In this document: positions 13,720 to 22,817 of the stretch, piece after piece
Layout of the letters: every line of letters starts with the position of its first letter
Numbering within the stretch: the first letter of the stretch is position 1
NCBI RefSeq assembly: GCF_901709675.1
Contig: NC_051107.1
Coordinates: 1,915,501 to 1,979,500 of the forward strand
Length of the DNA stretch: 64,000 nucleotides
DNA from: Syngnathus acus
Lineage: Eukaryota > Chordata > Actinopteri > Syngnathiformes > Syngnathidae
Direction of reading: 5' to 3'
Position numbers and translations under genes: made by a program
Notes under the pieces: generated by a model
Database searches by the model: none
The model's input: only the letters and a program-made list of their open reading frames with translations
Told to the model about the DNA's origin: nothing

Positions 13720-14338
13720 TAAAGCTTTGACCATGATTATTCCCTAATAAAGTGGCCTGTTATTCTGTATACCTGAAAGTGGTGATGTACCTAATGGAGT
13801 GTCCGAGTGACGTCACAGATCAACCAGCCAATCAGGAGGTGGGGGTGAGGGCGGGTGGGGCACTTTTCAGTTTCAGTTCAACTTTGACCCTGATTTTTCC
13901 CTAATGAAGTGGCCTGTTATTAGGTATACCTGTAAGTGGTGGTGTACCTAATGGAGTGTCCGTGAGTGACGTCACAGATCAACCAGCCAATCAGGAGGTG
14001 GGGGTGAGGGCGGGTGGGGCACTTTTCACTTTCAATTAAACCAGGGGTTTCGAACTCCAGACATCGGGCGGCCGCGTTCCAATATTTTTTCCAAGTTATC
14101 CTCGTTAAACACACCTGCGTGAAAAGATTTGGTTCATTTTCACGTTCTGCAGGAGCCAAACTTTTCACACAGGTGCACTTAACGAGGGAATGTTTTTTTT
14201 ATGGTGACTGTTTTATTCTTGTACAAGCTGAACATACAATATAAGTGCAGCTGGAAACCACAAATAAATACATGCTGTCCTGATTGATGATAAGACTTGG
14301 AGGAAAGTGTTTTCATGAACATATTTGAGCAAATTTGC

Positions 14339-14537
14339 CAGGAGTGTCAAACTCCAGTCCTTGGGGGCCGCGTTCCAATATGTTTTCCAAGTTACCCTCG
14401 TTAAACACACCTGCGTGAAAAGATTTGGTTCATTTTCACGTTCTGCAGGAGCCAAACTTTTCACACAGGTGCACTTAACGAGGGAATCTTGGAAAACATG
14501 TTGGAATGCGGCCCCGAGGACTAGAGCTTGACACCTG
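14339..14537. mobile_element. hAT-like foldback MITE, copy 1
   Basis: About 199 bp forms one long imperfect palindrome. The left end is CAGGAGTGTCAAACTCCAG and the right end GAGCTTGACACCTG. Both arms carry TGTTTTCCAAG/CTTGGAAAACA and CCCTCGTTAA/TTAACGAGGG. The CAGG...GTGTCAAACTC ends resemble hAT-superfamily termini. No transposase was seen. Confidence 0.6.
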
Positions 14538-15388
14538 TGACCTTTGACCATGATATTTCCCTATTAAAGTGGCCTGTTATTAGGTACACTTGAAAATAGC
14601 GGTGTACCTAATGGAGTGTCCGTGTGATTCCCTCGTTAAGTGCACCTGCGTGAAAACTTTTAGCTCCTGCAGAACGTGAAATGAGCTAAATCTTTTCACG
14701 CAGGTGTGTTTAACGAGGGTGGAAAACATATTGGAACGCGGCCCCGAGGACTAGAGCTTGACACCTGTGACCTTTGACCATGATATTTCCCTAATAAAGT
14801 GGCCTGTTATTAGGTACACCTGAAAGTGGTGGTGTACCTAATGGGGCGTCCGTGAGTGACGTCACAGATCAACCAGCCAATCAGGAGGTGGGGGTGAGGG
14901 CGGGAGGGGCACTTTTCAGTTTCAGTTAAACTTTGACCCTGATTTTTCCCTAATGAAGTGGCCTGTAATTAGGTATACCTGTAAGTGGTGGTGTACCTAA
15001 TGGAGTATCCGTGAGTGACGTCACAGATCAACCAGCCAATCAGGAGGTGGGGGTGAGGGCGGGTGGGGCACTTTGCACTTTCAGTTAAACCAGGGGTTTC
15101 GAACTCCAGACCTCGGGCGGCCGCGTTCCAATATTTTTTCCAAGTTACCCTCGTTAAACACACCTGCGTGAAAAGATTTGGTTCATTTTCACGTTCTGCA
15201 GGAGCCAAACTTTTCACACAGGTGCACTTAACGAGGGAATGTTTTTTTATGGTGACTGTGTTTTATTCTTGTACAAGATGAACATACAGTATAAGTGCAG
15301 CTGGAAACCACAAATAAATACATGCTGTCCTGATTGATGATAAGACTTGGAGGAAAGTGTTTTCATGAACATATTTGAGCAAATTTGC

Positions 15389-15587
15389 CAGGAGTGTCAA
15401 ACTCCAGTCCTTGGGGGCCGCGTTCCAATATGTTTTCCAAGTTACCCTCGTTAAACACACCTGCGTGAAAAGATTTGGTTCATTTTCACATCCTGCAGGG
15501 GCCAAACTTTTCACACAGGTGCACTTAACGAGGGAATCTTGGAAAACATGTTGGAATGCGGCCCCGAGGACTAGAGCTTGACACCTG
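15389..15587. mobile_element. hAT-like foldback MITE, copy 2
   Basis: This is a near-identical copy of the 14339-14537 element, displaced by 1050 bp as part of the larger tandem duplication. Partial copies of the same foldback lie at about 14045-14195, 14630-14775 and 15095-15240. Confidence 0.6.
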
Positions 15588-16119
15588 TGACATTTGACCA
15601 TGATATTTCCCTAATAAAGTGGCCTGTTATTAGGTAAACCTGAAAATGGTGGTGTACCTAATGGAGTGTCCGATTGACGTCACAGATCAACCAGCCAATC
15701 AGGAGGTGGGGGTGTACCTAATAACAGGCCACTTCATTAGGGAAAAATCAGGGTCAAAGCTTAACTGAAACTGAAAAGTGCCCCACCCGCCCTCACCCCC
15801 ACCTCCTGATTGGCTGTTTGATCTGTGACGTCACACGGACACGCCATTAGGTACACCATCACTTTCAGGTGCACCTAACAACAGGCCAGTTCCCTATTAT
15901 TAGGTACACCTCATAAAGATGGTGTCTGTGAGTGACGTCACAAATAACTATACTCATTGCATTTGCTTTATATTCAATCTCGATCTAGTCGCGCGGGCAA
16001 ATCAACTCATGATACAAGTTGAAGGAAAGGAGAGAAGCTCCAATTGCAATGCAATACTGCTCTCTTGTGGACCCTTGGAGCAACTACACCCATGTTGTGA
16101 AACAGGAGGGGGAAAAAAG

Positions 16120-16410
16120 ACCAGGCTTTTTTTTCTATTTTACTTAAATGACCATGTATTTTTGTAAAAATGATGACTATGTATGTTGTAAGGCTTTTTG
16201 TAAAACAAAAAAAAAAGGATGAGGTTTTTTTTATTTAAAAAAAATGACAGTCTGGTAGAGTAAGCCTTTTTGTTTTCTAAAACGAAAAGTTGACTGTGTA
16301 TAGTATGCCTTTTTTCCTCGAAAAAAATGACCATATATAGTGATGTTTTTTAGATGAATGACTAGGTATCATAAGGTGTTTTTTTTTTTAAGTAAAAAAA
16401 TTACCATGGA
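16120..16410. repeat. degenerate tandem repeat of about 55 bp
   Basis: Successive units carry a T-run, an A-run, then ATGAC(C/T)AT(A/G)TAT and GTAAGGC/GTATGCC. About five or six decayed copies lie between the repeat cluster at 15.9 kb and the presumed adipor2 3' end. Confidence 0.5.
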
Positions 16411-16579
16411 TTCAACGAGGTTTTTATGCCTCTGCTGTGTATGTGCTTCCTGCTCTTGTCCACCAGGTTGTGCTGAAGAACTAAGTTCCCGCAGCACTTT
16501 CACTCCCATCAAATGCTCGAGTACTACAAATACTGTGGTGTTTTGAGCATCCACTTATCAATGAGGCAACTTCAGAGCC

Positions 16580-17675
16580 ATAGAATTCACCAAAGCATCT
16601 TTATTAGAACAGTACAGCAGATATGAAGGTCTCTGTAGCAAACATTCCCATCACAACACATTTGCAATAAATTAATAGAAGGTAAACATAATAAAAATAT
16701 ATCATGACAAAAGCAAATAGATATTTGAAGACACTCATCAATCATTACCAGAGCACGTTGATGTCAAAAACAGATTCACCAAAAATAAAGAAATCATTCA
16801 AACAATAGAAGCCTTAGGTCATATTTGAGTTGTTTACTGATGTCTTTTAATGTTGACGTTTTAAATGTGATTTATTTGGTTTTGCTTTCAGTCTGACTAA
16901 AATACATAAAAAAATGACGGTATTGAGAGAAAATAAATGAATAAAAATGGCTACATATTGAGAATATTCTTTCATATTATTTTAGATTTGGTTTCGAGCG
17001 CAAACATTCGCAAGAGCTCTGAGTTGGAAGGTGCGGCAAACATGAGAGATGGAAAAGTAAAAATAAAATCTGAGACCTTTTCACTGCTTTTCCTTGCATA
17101 TTCAATAAAGTAGGAACAATAGTTCCACTGTAGCACCGCATCCTCACCAACACAGCCATATTTTTTGTTCCATTTTAATATATATATTTCATACAAATCT
17201 ATAACCCAAATTTAGAAATCTTATTCACATGAAAAACTTTAATTTTATTTAAAAGCGATACCCCTAAGAAGCCCCTTGTAACCCTCACAATCACGGAAGA
17301 TATTCAAGTACTTTTTAAATATGAATGCTCTTTAGGTTTGAATTAGAAAAAAAACTGCATTCAAACGAACAAAAACTCACCCTCCCCAAAAAATATTTTA
17401 TAGAAAAATGATGCTTCCTTTGCGATAAAAATCTTGAAAATCTCCAAGAAGAAATGGATTGTTAATGTCCGGAGGTTCTAGCTAGCAATTAGCAAACCTC
17501 TCAAAAAGTGGCCAACGCGTCAGTTTTGAAAAGGTGCCCCCGTGCGAGGCCGTCCCACGACATGACAAGCCACGTTTGTCCTCCTCTGAGGAGGGAGGCC
17601 AGCGAGTGTGTGCGTCATTATTAAGAAGCAAGCGCCGGCTCCCTGTAGTAAGGTGTAGTGAACACGCGGCGTGTG
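16580..17675 (-). other. adipor2: adipor2 3' UTR (probable extent)
   Basis: After the TAA at 17676 the minus strand is AT-rich and non-coding for about 1.1 kb. It reaches an AATAAA at 16605-16600 followed by GCTTTGGTG. Earlier AATAAA-like strings exist, so shorter isoforms are possible. Confidence 0.45.
16600..16605 (-). terminator. candidate poly(A) signal AATAAA for adipor2
   Basis: An AATAAA hexamer on the minus strand is followed by a GT-rich stretch, as in canonical cleavage sites. It is placed by sequence only. Confidence 0.4.
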
Positions 17676-17804
17676 TTAGAGCATTCTGTCATCAGTGCAA
17701 CCTGCTCCAGCTGTGTAGCGGAACTCCTGCAGGTTGGAGACGCCGTGGAAGTGGACAAACGCGCCTGCCACCACCAGAATGTGGAACAACTGGTGAGAGT
17801 GGAA
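17676..17804 (-). CDS. adipor2: adipor2 last exon: helix 7, zinc-binding HxxxH, stop
   Basis: This is 129 bp (42 codons plus TAA). The acceptor is GTTTTGCAG|TTCCAC. It encodes FHSHQLFHILVVAGAFVHFH and then GVSNLQEFRYTAGAGCTDDRML. The two His spaced four apart in SHQLFH complete the zinc site. The C-terminus is the short extracellular tail and varies in the family. Confidence 0.95.
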   Translation of the reverse strand, partial: FHSHQLFHILVVAGAFVHFHGVSNLQEFRYTAGAGCTDDRML

Positions 17805-20731
17805 CTGCAAAACAGTGGAAGATGTTACTTAACTCATTCAAGTCCATTGACGGCTATAGACGTCAAAGAACCATTTTAACTAATAAGACAGGAATTGTGA
17901 GACGTACCCAGATGTCACACTTGCCGGGGAAGAACCTCTCCGGGATACGAGCGGCGTACAGGCAGGCTCCGGTGATGTAAAGCGTGGCCATGAGGAAAAG
18001 CCAGCCTATCTGTCCCATGGTGGTGGCTCTGATGAGGCCCTCGCTGATGACGAAGTGGAGAGTGGGGACCACGCCGCTCAGCCCCAAGCCCACAAACACA
18101 CCTGGGAAGAACACAGTTAGTTACACATCACGACAGCTCAGGAAAGACGGCGCCGTCCGTTACCTGCGCGGACCCCTCGGTATTGCGGCGTGGCGAAAAA
18201 GTCACACTGGGATACAATGATGGCGGACAGGCCCAGCACGCACACCACCAGCAGGTAGATGAAGCACGGCTGAGGAGAGCAGTAGAAGGAATAGTAGAGC
18301 CACGGTACGAACGAGCCCATGATCAGGAAGGCGATGCCGCTGTAGTCCAACCTGTTAAATGCGAGTTGTTCAACTTTGTTATTCATATATTTAAAAAAAA
18401 AAAAAAAACGTAATATTTGCTGTTCCACTTTAGCCAAAGTTTGAAATAAAAAAACACTGCAATTAAAAAAAAAATCAGTTAAATATTTGTGCTCCAACAA
18501 CTATTCTAACAATCTGTCAATTATTTATCAAAGGAAAAGCAAATGTTTGTTAAATATCTTATTCTGATTCAACTCGACAGTCTGCTTTCATTGAGGACAA
18601 AAGAAAATTGTTGAGAGGCTGAAATGTGGAGGATTTTAGATCTCTAAAAAAAAAAAGTTTAGCAAAAGTAAGTATCAATTAATGTTATAATCGATTAGTT
18701 GCCGATTAATCATGTCGTGTCAAATACCGTAATTTTCGGACTATAAGTCGCGTTTTTTTTCATAGTTTGGGTGGGGGGGCGATTTATAATAACTTATTCA
18801 CTTATATGTGAATTTTTTCAAAAATGTTCACAAAAAAAAAGTGAAACCGCGATAAACAAACCGCGATGTAGCAAGGGATTACTGCAATTTGAATTTCAAG
18901 TGACGTCAGCAGCGCGGCGGTTGTTTACAAAAAGGACAAAGATTGATCACGGGATGACGAAGATGACGAAGGGCCCCACGTACTACCGGCATCAGTAACG
19001 GTGGATGGGGCTCGGACATGGCTTTTACGCATGCCCGGTCCTACTCTACGGAGCTCTCTTTCACCTCCGTGGATAGAAGTCGGGGGCCGGCGCTTGGCCG
19101 GGTGGCTGTCCAGGGACGGTGGATGGGGCTCGGACATGGCTTTTACGCACGCCCGGTCCTACTCTACGGAGCTCTCTTTCACCTCCGTGGATAGAAGTCG
19201 GGGGCCGGCGCTCGGCCGGGTGGCTGTCCGGGGACGGTGGATGGGGCTCGGTCATGGCTTTTACGCACGCCCGGTCCTATTCTATGGATCTCTCTTCCAC
19301 CTCTGTGGCTGGAAGTCCATGCCGCCACACGCCTGGAAGTTTGTTTTGTTAAATAAAGAGCCGTTTACCAAACCCACGTCTTTCCTTGTACTTTGTTAAC
19401 GCTACAATATAGTTATATACTAGATCTGTGGATTAACGACGAGGCTGACGTCAGGGCGCACGCGCGGCATTGTTGACAAAGGACGAGGAATTTGATCGAT
19501 GGATTTAATGATTTAGAGTGCACAGATGGTTTGATAATATTATTGCTTATATAATAGTTATCCATCCATCCATCCATTTTCTGAACCGCTTAGTCCCCAC
19601 GGGGGTCGCGGGTATAATAGTTATTTGATATCTAATTTATATATTGTTATATGGGCCTGTGGAATATTTTGAAGTGCAAGCGCCGTCAGCGGCGCGCACC
19701 CATTGTTGACAAAGGACGATCGATGGATTTAATGAATTGGAGTGACACAGATGGTTTTATAAACGTTTTATTTATGTAATAGTTTTTTTAATAACTCTGA
19801 ATGTTACGTCAGGCCCGTTCTCAGCTCTTCGTTTGTGTTTATGTCACGTTAGCATACCTATTGTTTAGCCTGTTGTTGCTCGTTCATGTCTGTTCTTGGT
19901 GTTGGATTTTGTCGAATAAATTTCCCCCCAAAATTCGAATTATACTCCGGAGCGATTTATATGGTTTTTTTCACGTTATTGTGCATTTTATGGCTAATGC
20001 GACCTATATTCCGGAGCGACTTTTAGTCCGAAAATTACGGTACGCCTTTTATGACGTGTCTTACTTGGAGAAGACCCTGGACACGCCCTCCGAATGGCAG
20101 TAGACTGTGTGGAAGAGCCACGAGAAGGACAGGCAGAGGATGGCGCCCAGGAAAAACATGCCGATAGCCACCTTCTCCTGGACCGGTGCCACGAACGACA
20201 TGTTGGGTCGGAACATGTACATCAGGCCCAGGCAGAGGAAAAACAGGCAGCCTGGGAACGGGATGGACAACAGTAGAACCTTTTAGCATGTTGCCAAAGA
20301 ATCACACGAGTCACAAGAGAAACGCATGAGCTACCGAGCAGATGTGTCCAGATGTTGCCTGTCTCGGTGTGGATCCTGAAGATGCTCCGGAAGCAGGCGC
20401 GGAAGGAAGGCATGGGCGGCCTGTGGCCGTGCACAAGGAAGTCGTTGTCCTTCAGCCAATCGGGGAGCACGTCGTGAGGGATGACGCGCCATCGGCCCTC
20501 CCACACCTAGTGACGCCAGACTTCATTGTAACTCGGACCAATCAGAAACGCAAGAATCGAGAAGAGTGTTAAGTTGACCTTGTGTACAAACTCCTCCATC
20601 TTCTCCATGGCGTGGTGAGCCTGAAGAAGCGGCGTCATTCCCATGAAGCCTTCGTCGCTACTCCTCTCTTCTCGCTCGCCCTTGACATCTTCCTCCTCTT
20701 GTATTCTCTCCTCGTCGCACGTCGGGAGGGA
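17676..20731 (-). CDS. adipor2: adipor2, adiponectin receptor 2 (six secure coding exons, minus strand)
   Basis: Joined exons 20731-20579, 20506-20335, 20251-20065, 18351-18164, 18101-17908 and 17804-17676 keep one open frame of 340 codons plus TAA, with GT/AG at every border. The family is a seven-helix membrane protein with the N-terminus in the cytosol. It is the adiponectin receptor and has Zn-dependent ceramidase activity. The zinc ligands known from mammalian AdipoR2 are all visible: His in WLFHTVYCH (exon 20251-20065), Asp in KLDYSG (exon 18351-18164) and two His in SHQLFH (last exon). The hallmark segments MEKMEEFVHKVWEGRW and HTETGNIWTHLLG are present. Human ADIPOR2 is 386 aa, so about 20-45 N-terminal residues are missing from these exons. 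The link to wnt5b and fbxl14 favours adipor2 over adipor1. The gene identity is very secure; only the 5' coding end is open. Confidence 0.96.
17831..17884. repeat. short dispersed palindromic repeat in the last adipor2 intron
   Basis: AACTCATTCA...CCATTGACGGCTATAGACG...CATTTTAACTA is centred on a 20-bp palindrome at 17847-17866. It occupies about half of the 103-bp intron 17805-17907. Related copies lie at 7970-8016 and 52373-52441. Confidence 0.7.
17908..18101 (-). CDS. adipor2: adipor2 exon: helices 5-6
   Basis: This is 194 bp, ending in phase 0 (ATCTGG|GTACGT). It encodes VFVGLGLSGVVPTLHFVISEG (helix 5), GQIGWLFLMATLYITGACLY (helix 6) and the conserved loop ARIPERFFPGKCDIW that leads into the final HSHQLFH motif. 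Confidence 0.96.
18164..18351 (-). CDS. adipor2: adipor2 exon: helices 3-4 and zinc-binding Asp
   Basis: This is 188 bp. The acceptor is TTTAACAG|GTTGG and the donor GCAG|GTAACG. It encodes KLDYSGIAFLIMGSFVPW, where the Asp corresponds to the zinc-site Asp219 of human ADIPOR2, then helix 4 (CFIYLLVVCVLGLSAIIVSQ) and FATPQYRGVRAG. The following intron is only 62 bp. Confidence 0.96.
18992..19320. repeat. 118-bp minisatellite, about 2.7 copies
   Basis: Copies start TGGATGGGGCTCGG at 19002, 19120 and 19238. Each contains CATGGCTTTTACGCA and CCGGTCCTACTCTACGGAGC. The first two units are nearly identical and the third is diverged and truncated. Because 118 is not a multiple of three, the repeated open frames seen across it are not a coding repeat. 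Confidence 0.85.
19562..19613 (-). repeat. retroposon 3'-end fragment with CATC/GATG tail
   Basis: CATCCATCCATCCATTTTCT followed by GAACCGCTTAGTCC and GGGTCGCGGG is the reverse complement of a common fish LINE 3' end (...AAGCGGTTCAGAAAATGGATGGATGGATG). It is nested inside the 18725-20042 element. Confidence 0.5.
20065..20251 (-). CDS. adipor2: adipor2 exon: helices 1-2 and first zinc-binding His
   Basis: This is 187 bp. The acceptor is TTCCCAG|GCTGCC and the donor AA|GTAAGA is strong. It encodes hydrophobic helix 1 (LFFLCLGLMYMF), helix 2 (VAIGMFFLGAILCLSFSWLF) and FHTVYCHSEGVSRVFS. The first His of that last segment aligns with zinc ligand His202 of human ADIPOR2. An inverted-repeat element ends 22 bp past this donor. 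Confidence 0.96.
20335..20506 (-). CDS. adipor2: adipor2 exon: conserved pre-membrane region
   Basis: This is 172 bp, phase 0 in and phase 1 out (CTCG|GTAGCT). It begins VWEGRWRVIPHDVLPDWLKD and ends HTETGNIWTHLLG, just at the start of the first membrane helix. These segments are nearly invariant in vertebrate AdipoR proteins. The following intron is 83 bp. Confidence 0.96.
20579..20731 (-). CDS. adipor2: adipor2 exon: cytosolic N-terminal region
   Basis: This is 153 bp (51 codons, phase 0 at both ends). The acceptor reads TTTTTCCCAG before TCC and the donor is AAG|GTCAAC. It encodes an acidic stretch (SLPTCDEERIQEEED...) and then GFMGMTPLLQAHHAMEKMEEFVHK, which matches the family. If no upstream coding exon existed, the first in-frame Met would be in GFMGM. 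The intron that follows is only 72 bp. Confidence 0.93.
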
Positions 20732-22763
20732 CTGGGAAAAACAACAACACCAAGGTTCTGAGTTGATTCATTAATTGAGGGGGGACACTTTCATCGCACG
20801 TTTAACCGCAGCATATGTACACGCTCAGCATGTTTCCGGGCACGTCTCGTAAAGGTGATGAGACATGTCGTTAATTTGCCGTTAGTGTCACGTGTGCTCT
20901 GCGGCATTTTTGTTTATGTCCCGCGTGCTCACGAGCGCATGTAATAGAGGCGCACGCATGCTGCACTCCAGATGCTGCCAGTTGTCATTGGCTTGCTGTG
21001 AATAAACGGCGCGCACACGCGTGTGCGGGCTGATAATAGGACTGGATGTCCTCTAAAGCCATGCGCTAATACAGTCCAGTGCCGCAACGAAAAGTACAGC
21101 TGAAAATATTACAACACAATTACACAACAAGAAATTGTCTATCTGATTGAGTCATGGACAATAAACCGCACTCAAATTGACAACAACAGTCTTTTAAGCA
21201 TCTTACATAATTCTTGAATTCCAACACATCATGCTGTCATATTTCGTGCTAACCCCCGCTAGACATACAAGAGGATCAGCTTAGGAGTTATCAGCGCATT
21301 TGCAGGCTCAACCCGAGTATGGCTGGCACCATAAGATCAATTAATTACTTTCACCATCAAGTGCTTAACATGAGCCTATCAGGTGCCCCAAGAGATAAAC
21401 ACGTAACTGTAAAATGTCTGTTGCAAAAAGGCAGAGTTTCATGACCCTTTTTTTGTGGCTCTACTAATGATAGACAAGCCTGCCAAATTCTATGTTGCTA
21501 AGTAGAACAGGGTTCAACACCATCTCCGAAGAACATAACATCTGAGGCAAAGGGAGTCACGTGACCATGAGGAGCCCATTGGACCAATGGAGGACGAGAG
21601 AGCAGCAACACAACCCGGAGCTTCACCCTTGTACAGTGTAACCTCCCCCCTACCGCCGCAACATGTGACTCACAACACTCCTCTGATGCAAAATAATAAA
21701 AAGCAGCTGGTGGCTGCTCAATTCTAACAAAGGTCTGTCTCAGGCTTAGCAATAATAGAGAAAGACTTGTACAATAGCGGGAAGTCAGGGGAAGCTCAAA
21801 TGCACAAAAACAAACATTTGAAAAAAGGTTTCATGTGGAAAAACAGGATGTGCAGACATAAAATGCCAAGAATCTGGTTATTATATTAGTGTTAAATTAC
21901 TTTTAAGCGTATAAATAAAGTCAATTTCAAAGTATATTTATTTGGTGGGAGGCATAATTTGGTGCCAAATGGGAAAGGAAAAAAACTTAATTGTTTAAGA
22001 GGCAGTTGTATTTAACATTTAAAGTACACTATATTTGCACTTTATGTACTTTCTAATAAATGAAATAGAAATAAGTTGTGTTAAGCGTCTAATTAACCTT
22101 GAGTTGAAAAAAACAACAACGTATTTTTTAAACAGTAAGAGTAGAATTATTCTTCAGGCCTTTTTTGTTATTCCTGTTAGCCAACTAGCATAGTCGCCTA
22201 TGTCATATTTGGATTTTTAAGTTAGTCACGCTGAAATTGTTGATAAGAAACAAACAGCCTGAGGATTAAGATATATCATTTTTTATATTAGACAGAAATT
22301 AGCTAGTGTAGTTGCTCCGTATATCGTTAGCTGATTTGCATCGTTGCCTAGGTCGTATTTAAATGTTTTTGGATAACAACAATATCGCTAGCCATTAGTA
22401 CCCAATCGGTTATTTCCCTGAGTTTCAGAATCTCCGAAATATAAATCCCACCGCAACAGGTGTGAAACAACCCAAACATGACACGCGACACATTTTAAAG
22501 TGCATCCGCAAGCGGTAAAAAATTCAACAGGTTTCTTTCGCCCTTTGTTGGGCGGCGTCCTCTCAGGTGTCAGTGTTGAATTACAGCAAGTAGATTCTTT
22601 TGAATTTTTTTCGCTGAGCAGGGAGGCAACTTTTCTATGACTACATTAAGTCAACAGGCAAAAATGAATGTGTCAGACATTTTACTTCATCCAAGTAAAT
22701 CTTTCCAATTTACCCCATTGTGTGAGTGGCACAGATCGGTGCTGAGGTGTTCATTTGAAGAAC

Positions 22764-22817
22764 CTGAGGTGAGTGCGGCGGAAGATCTCGCAGGCTCCGC
22801 CGCAGTGTGCTCTGCAT
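22764..22817 (-). CDS. candidate first coding exon of adipor2 (tentative)
   Basis: On the minus strand an ATG at 22817 opens 18 codons (MQSTLRRSLRDLPPHSPQ) ending CAG|GTTCTT in phase 0. That phase fits the next secure exon (TCC...SLPTCDEE). The preceding sequence is a long open frame with a possible acceptor (TGTCTTTCAAG). I do not recognise the peptide: human ADIPOR2 starts with a different, poorly conserved sequence. The donor is weak, and a stronger donor-like sequence (CTGAG|GTGAGT) lies on the opposite strand here. Joined, the protein would be 358 aa. Confidence 0.3.

Larger units (their letters stand above)
13720..15945. repeat. complex repeat cluster with CRE/CCAAT/GC-box cassettes and foldback elements
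   Basis: A unit of about 158 bp starts GGTGTACCTAATGGAGTGTC and continues with TGACGTCA, CAGATCAACCAGCCAATCAG and a GC box (GAGGGCGGGTGGGG). It recurs at about 13.78, 13.94, 14.83, 14.99 and 15.65 kb, with one inverted copy at about 15.71-15.87 kb. A larger segment of about 1050 bp is tandemly duplicated: matching points lie at 13920/14969, 14213/15263 and 14325/15375. The units end in TTAGGTACACC-type sequence shared with dispersed Tc1-like termini. Short open frames that repeat here are translations of the repeat, not genes. Confidence 0.85.
18725..20042. mobile_element. 1.3-kb inverted-repeat element in an adipor2 intron
   Basis: The left end is TACCGTAATTTTCGGACTAT followed by AAGTCGC. 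The right end is GCGACTTTTAGTCCGAAAAT followed by TACGGTA. These are near-perfect terminal inverted repeats ending in TA, as in Tc1/mariner-type insertions. The interior holds a 118-bp minisatellite (18992-19310) and two copies of a GACAAAGGACGA...GATGGATTTAATGA segment (about 19475 and 19707). No intact transposase is seen. The element fills about 1318 of the intron's 1713 bp. Confidence 0.65.

Noticed and set aside
13920-15601. Families of similar 68-112 aa open frames (SLAPAERENEPNLF..., VKHTCVKRFGSFS...) on both strands, looking like a small multigene family
   Set aside because: They are translations of the palindromic foldback element and its tandem copies. The same peptides appear on both strands, with no splice or start logic.
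13720-15945. Possible CRISPR-like array of repeats
   Set aside because: The units are about 158 bp with no short repeat/spacer pattern, the genome is vertebrate, and there are no cas genes.
19001-19399. 132-aa repeat protein (MDGARTWLL... repeats)
   Set aside because: The repeat period is 118 bp, not a multiple of three, so the frame shifts each unit. It is a minisatellite inside a mobile element.
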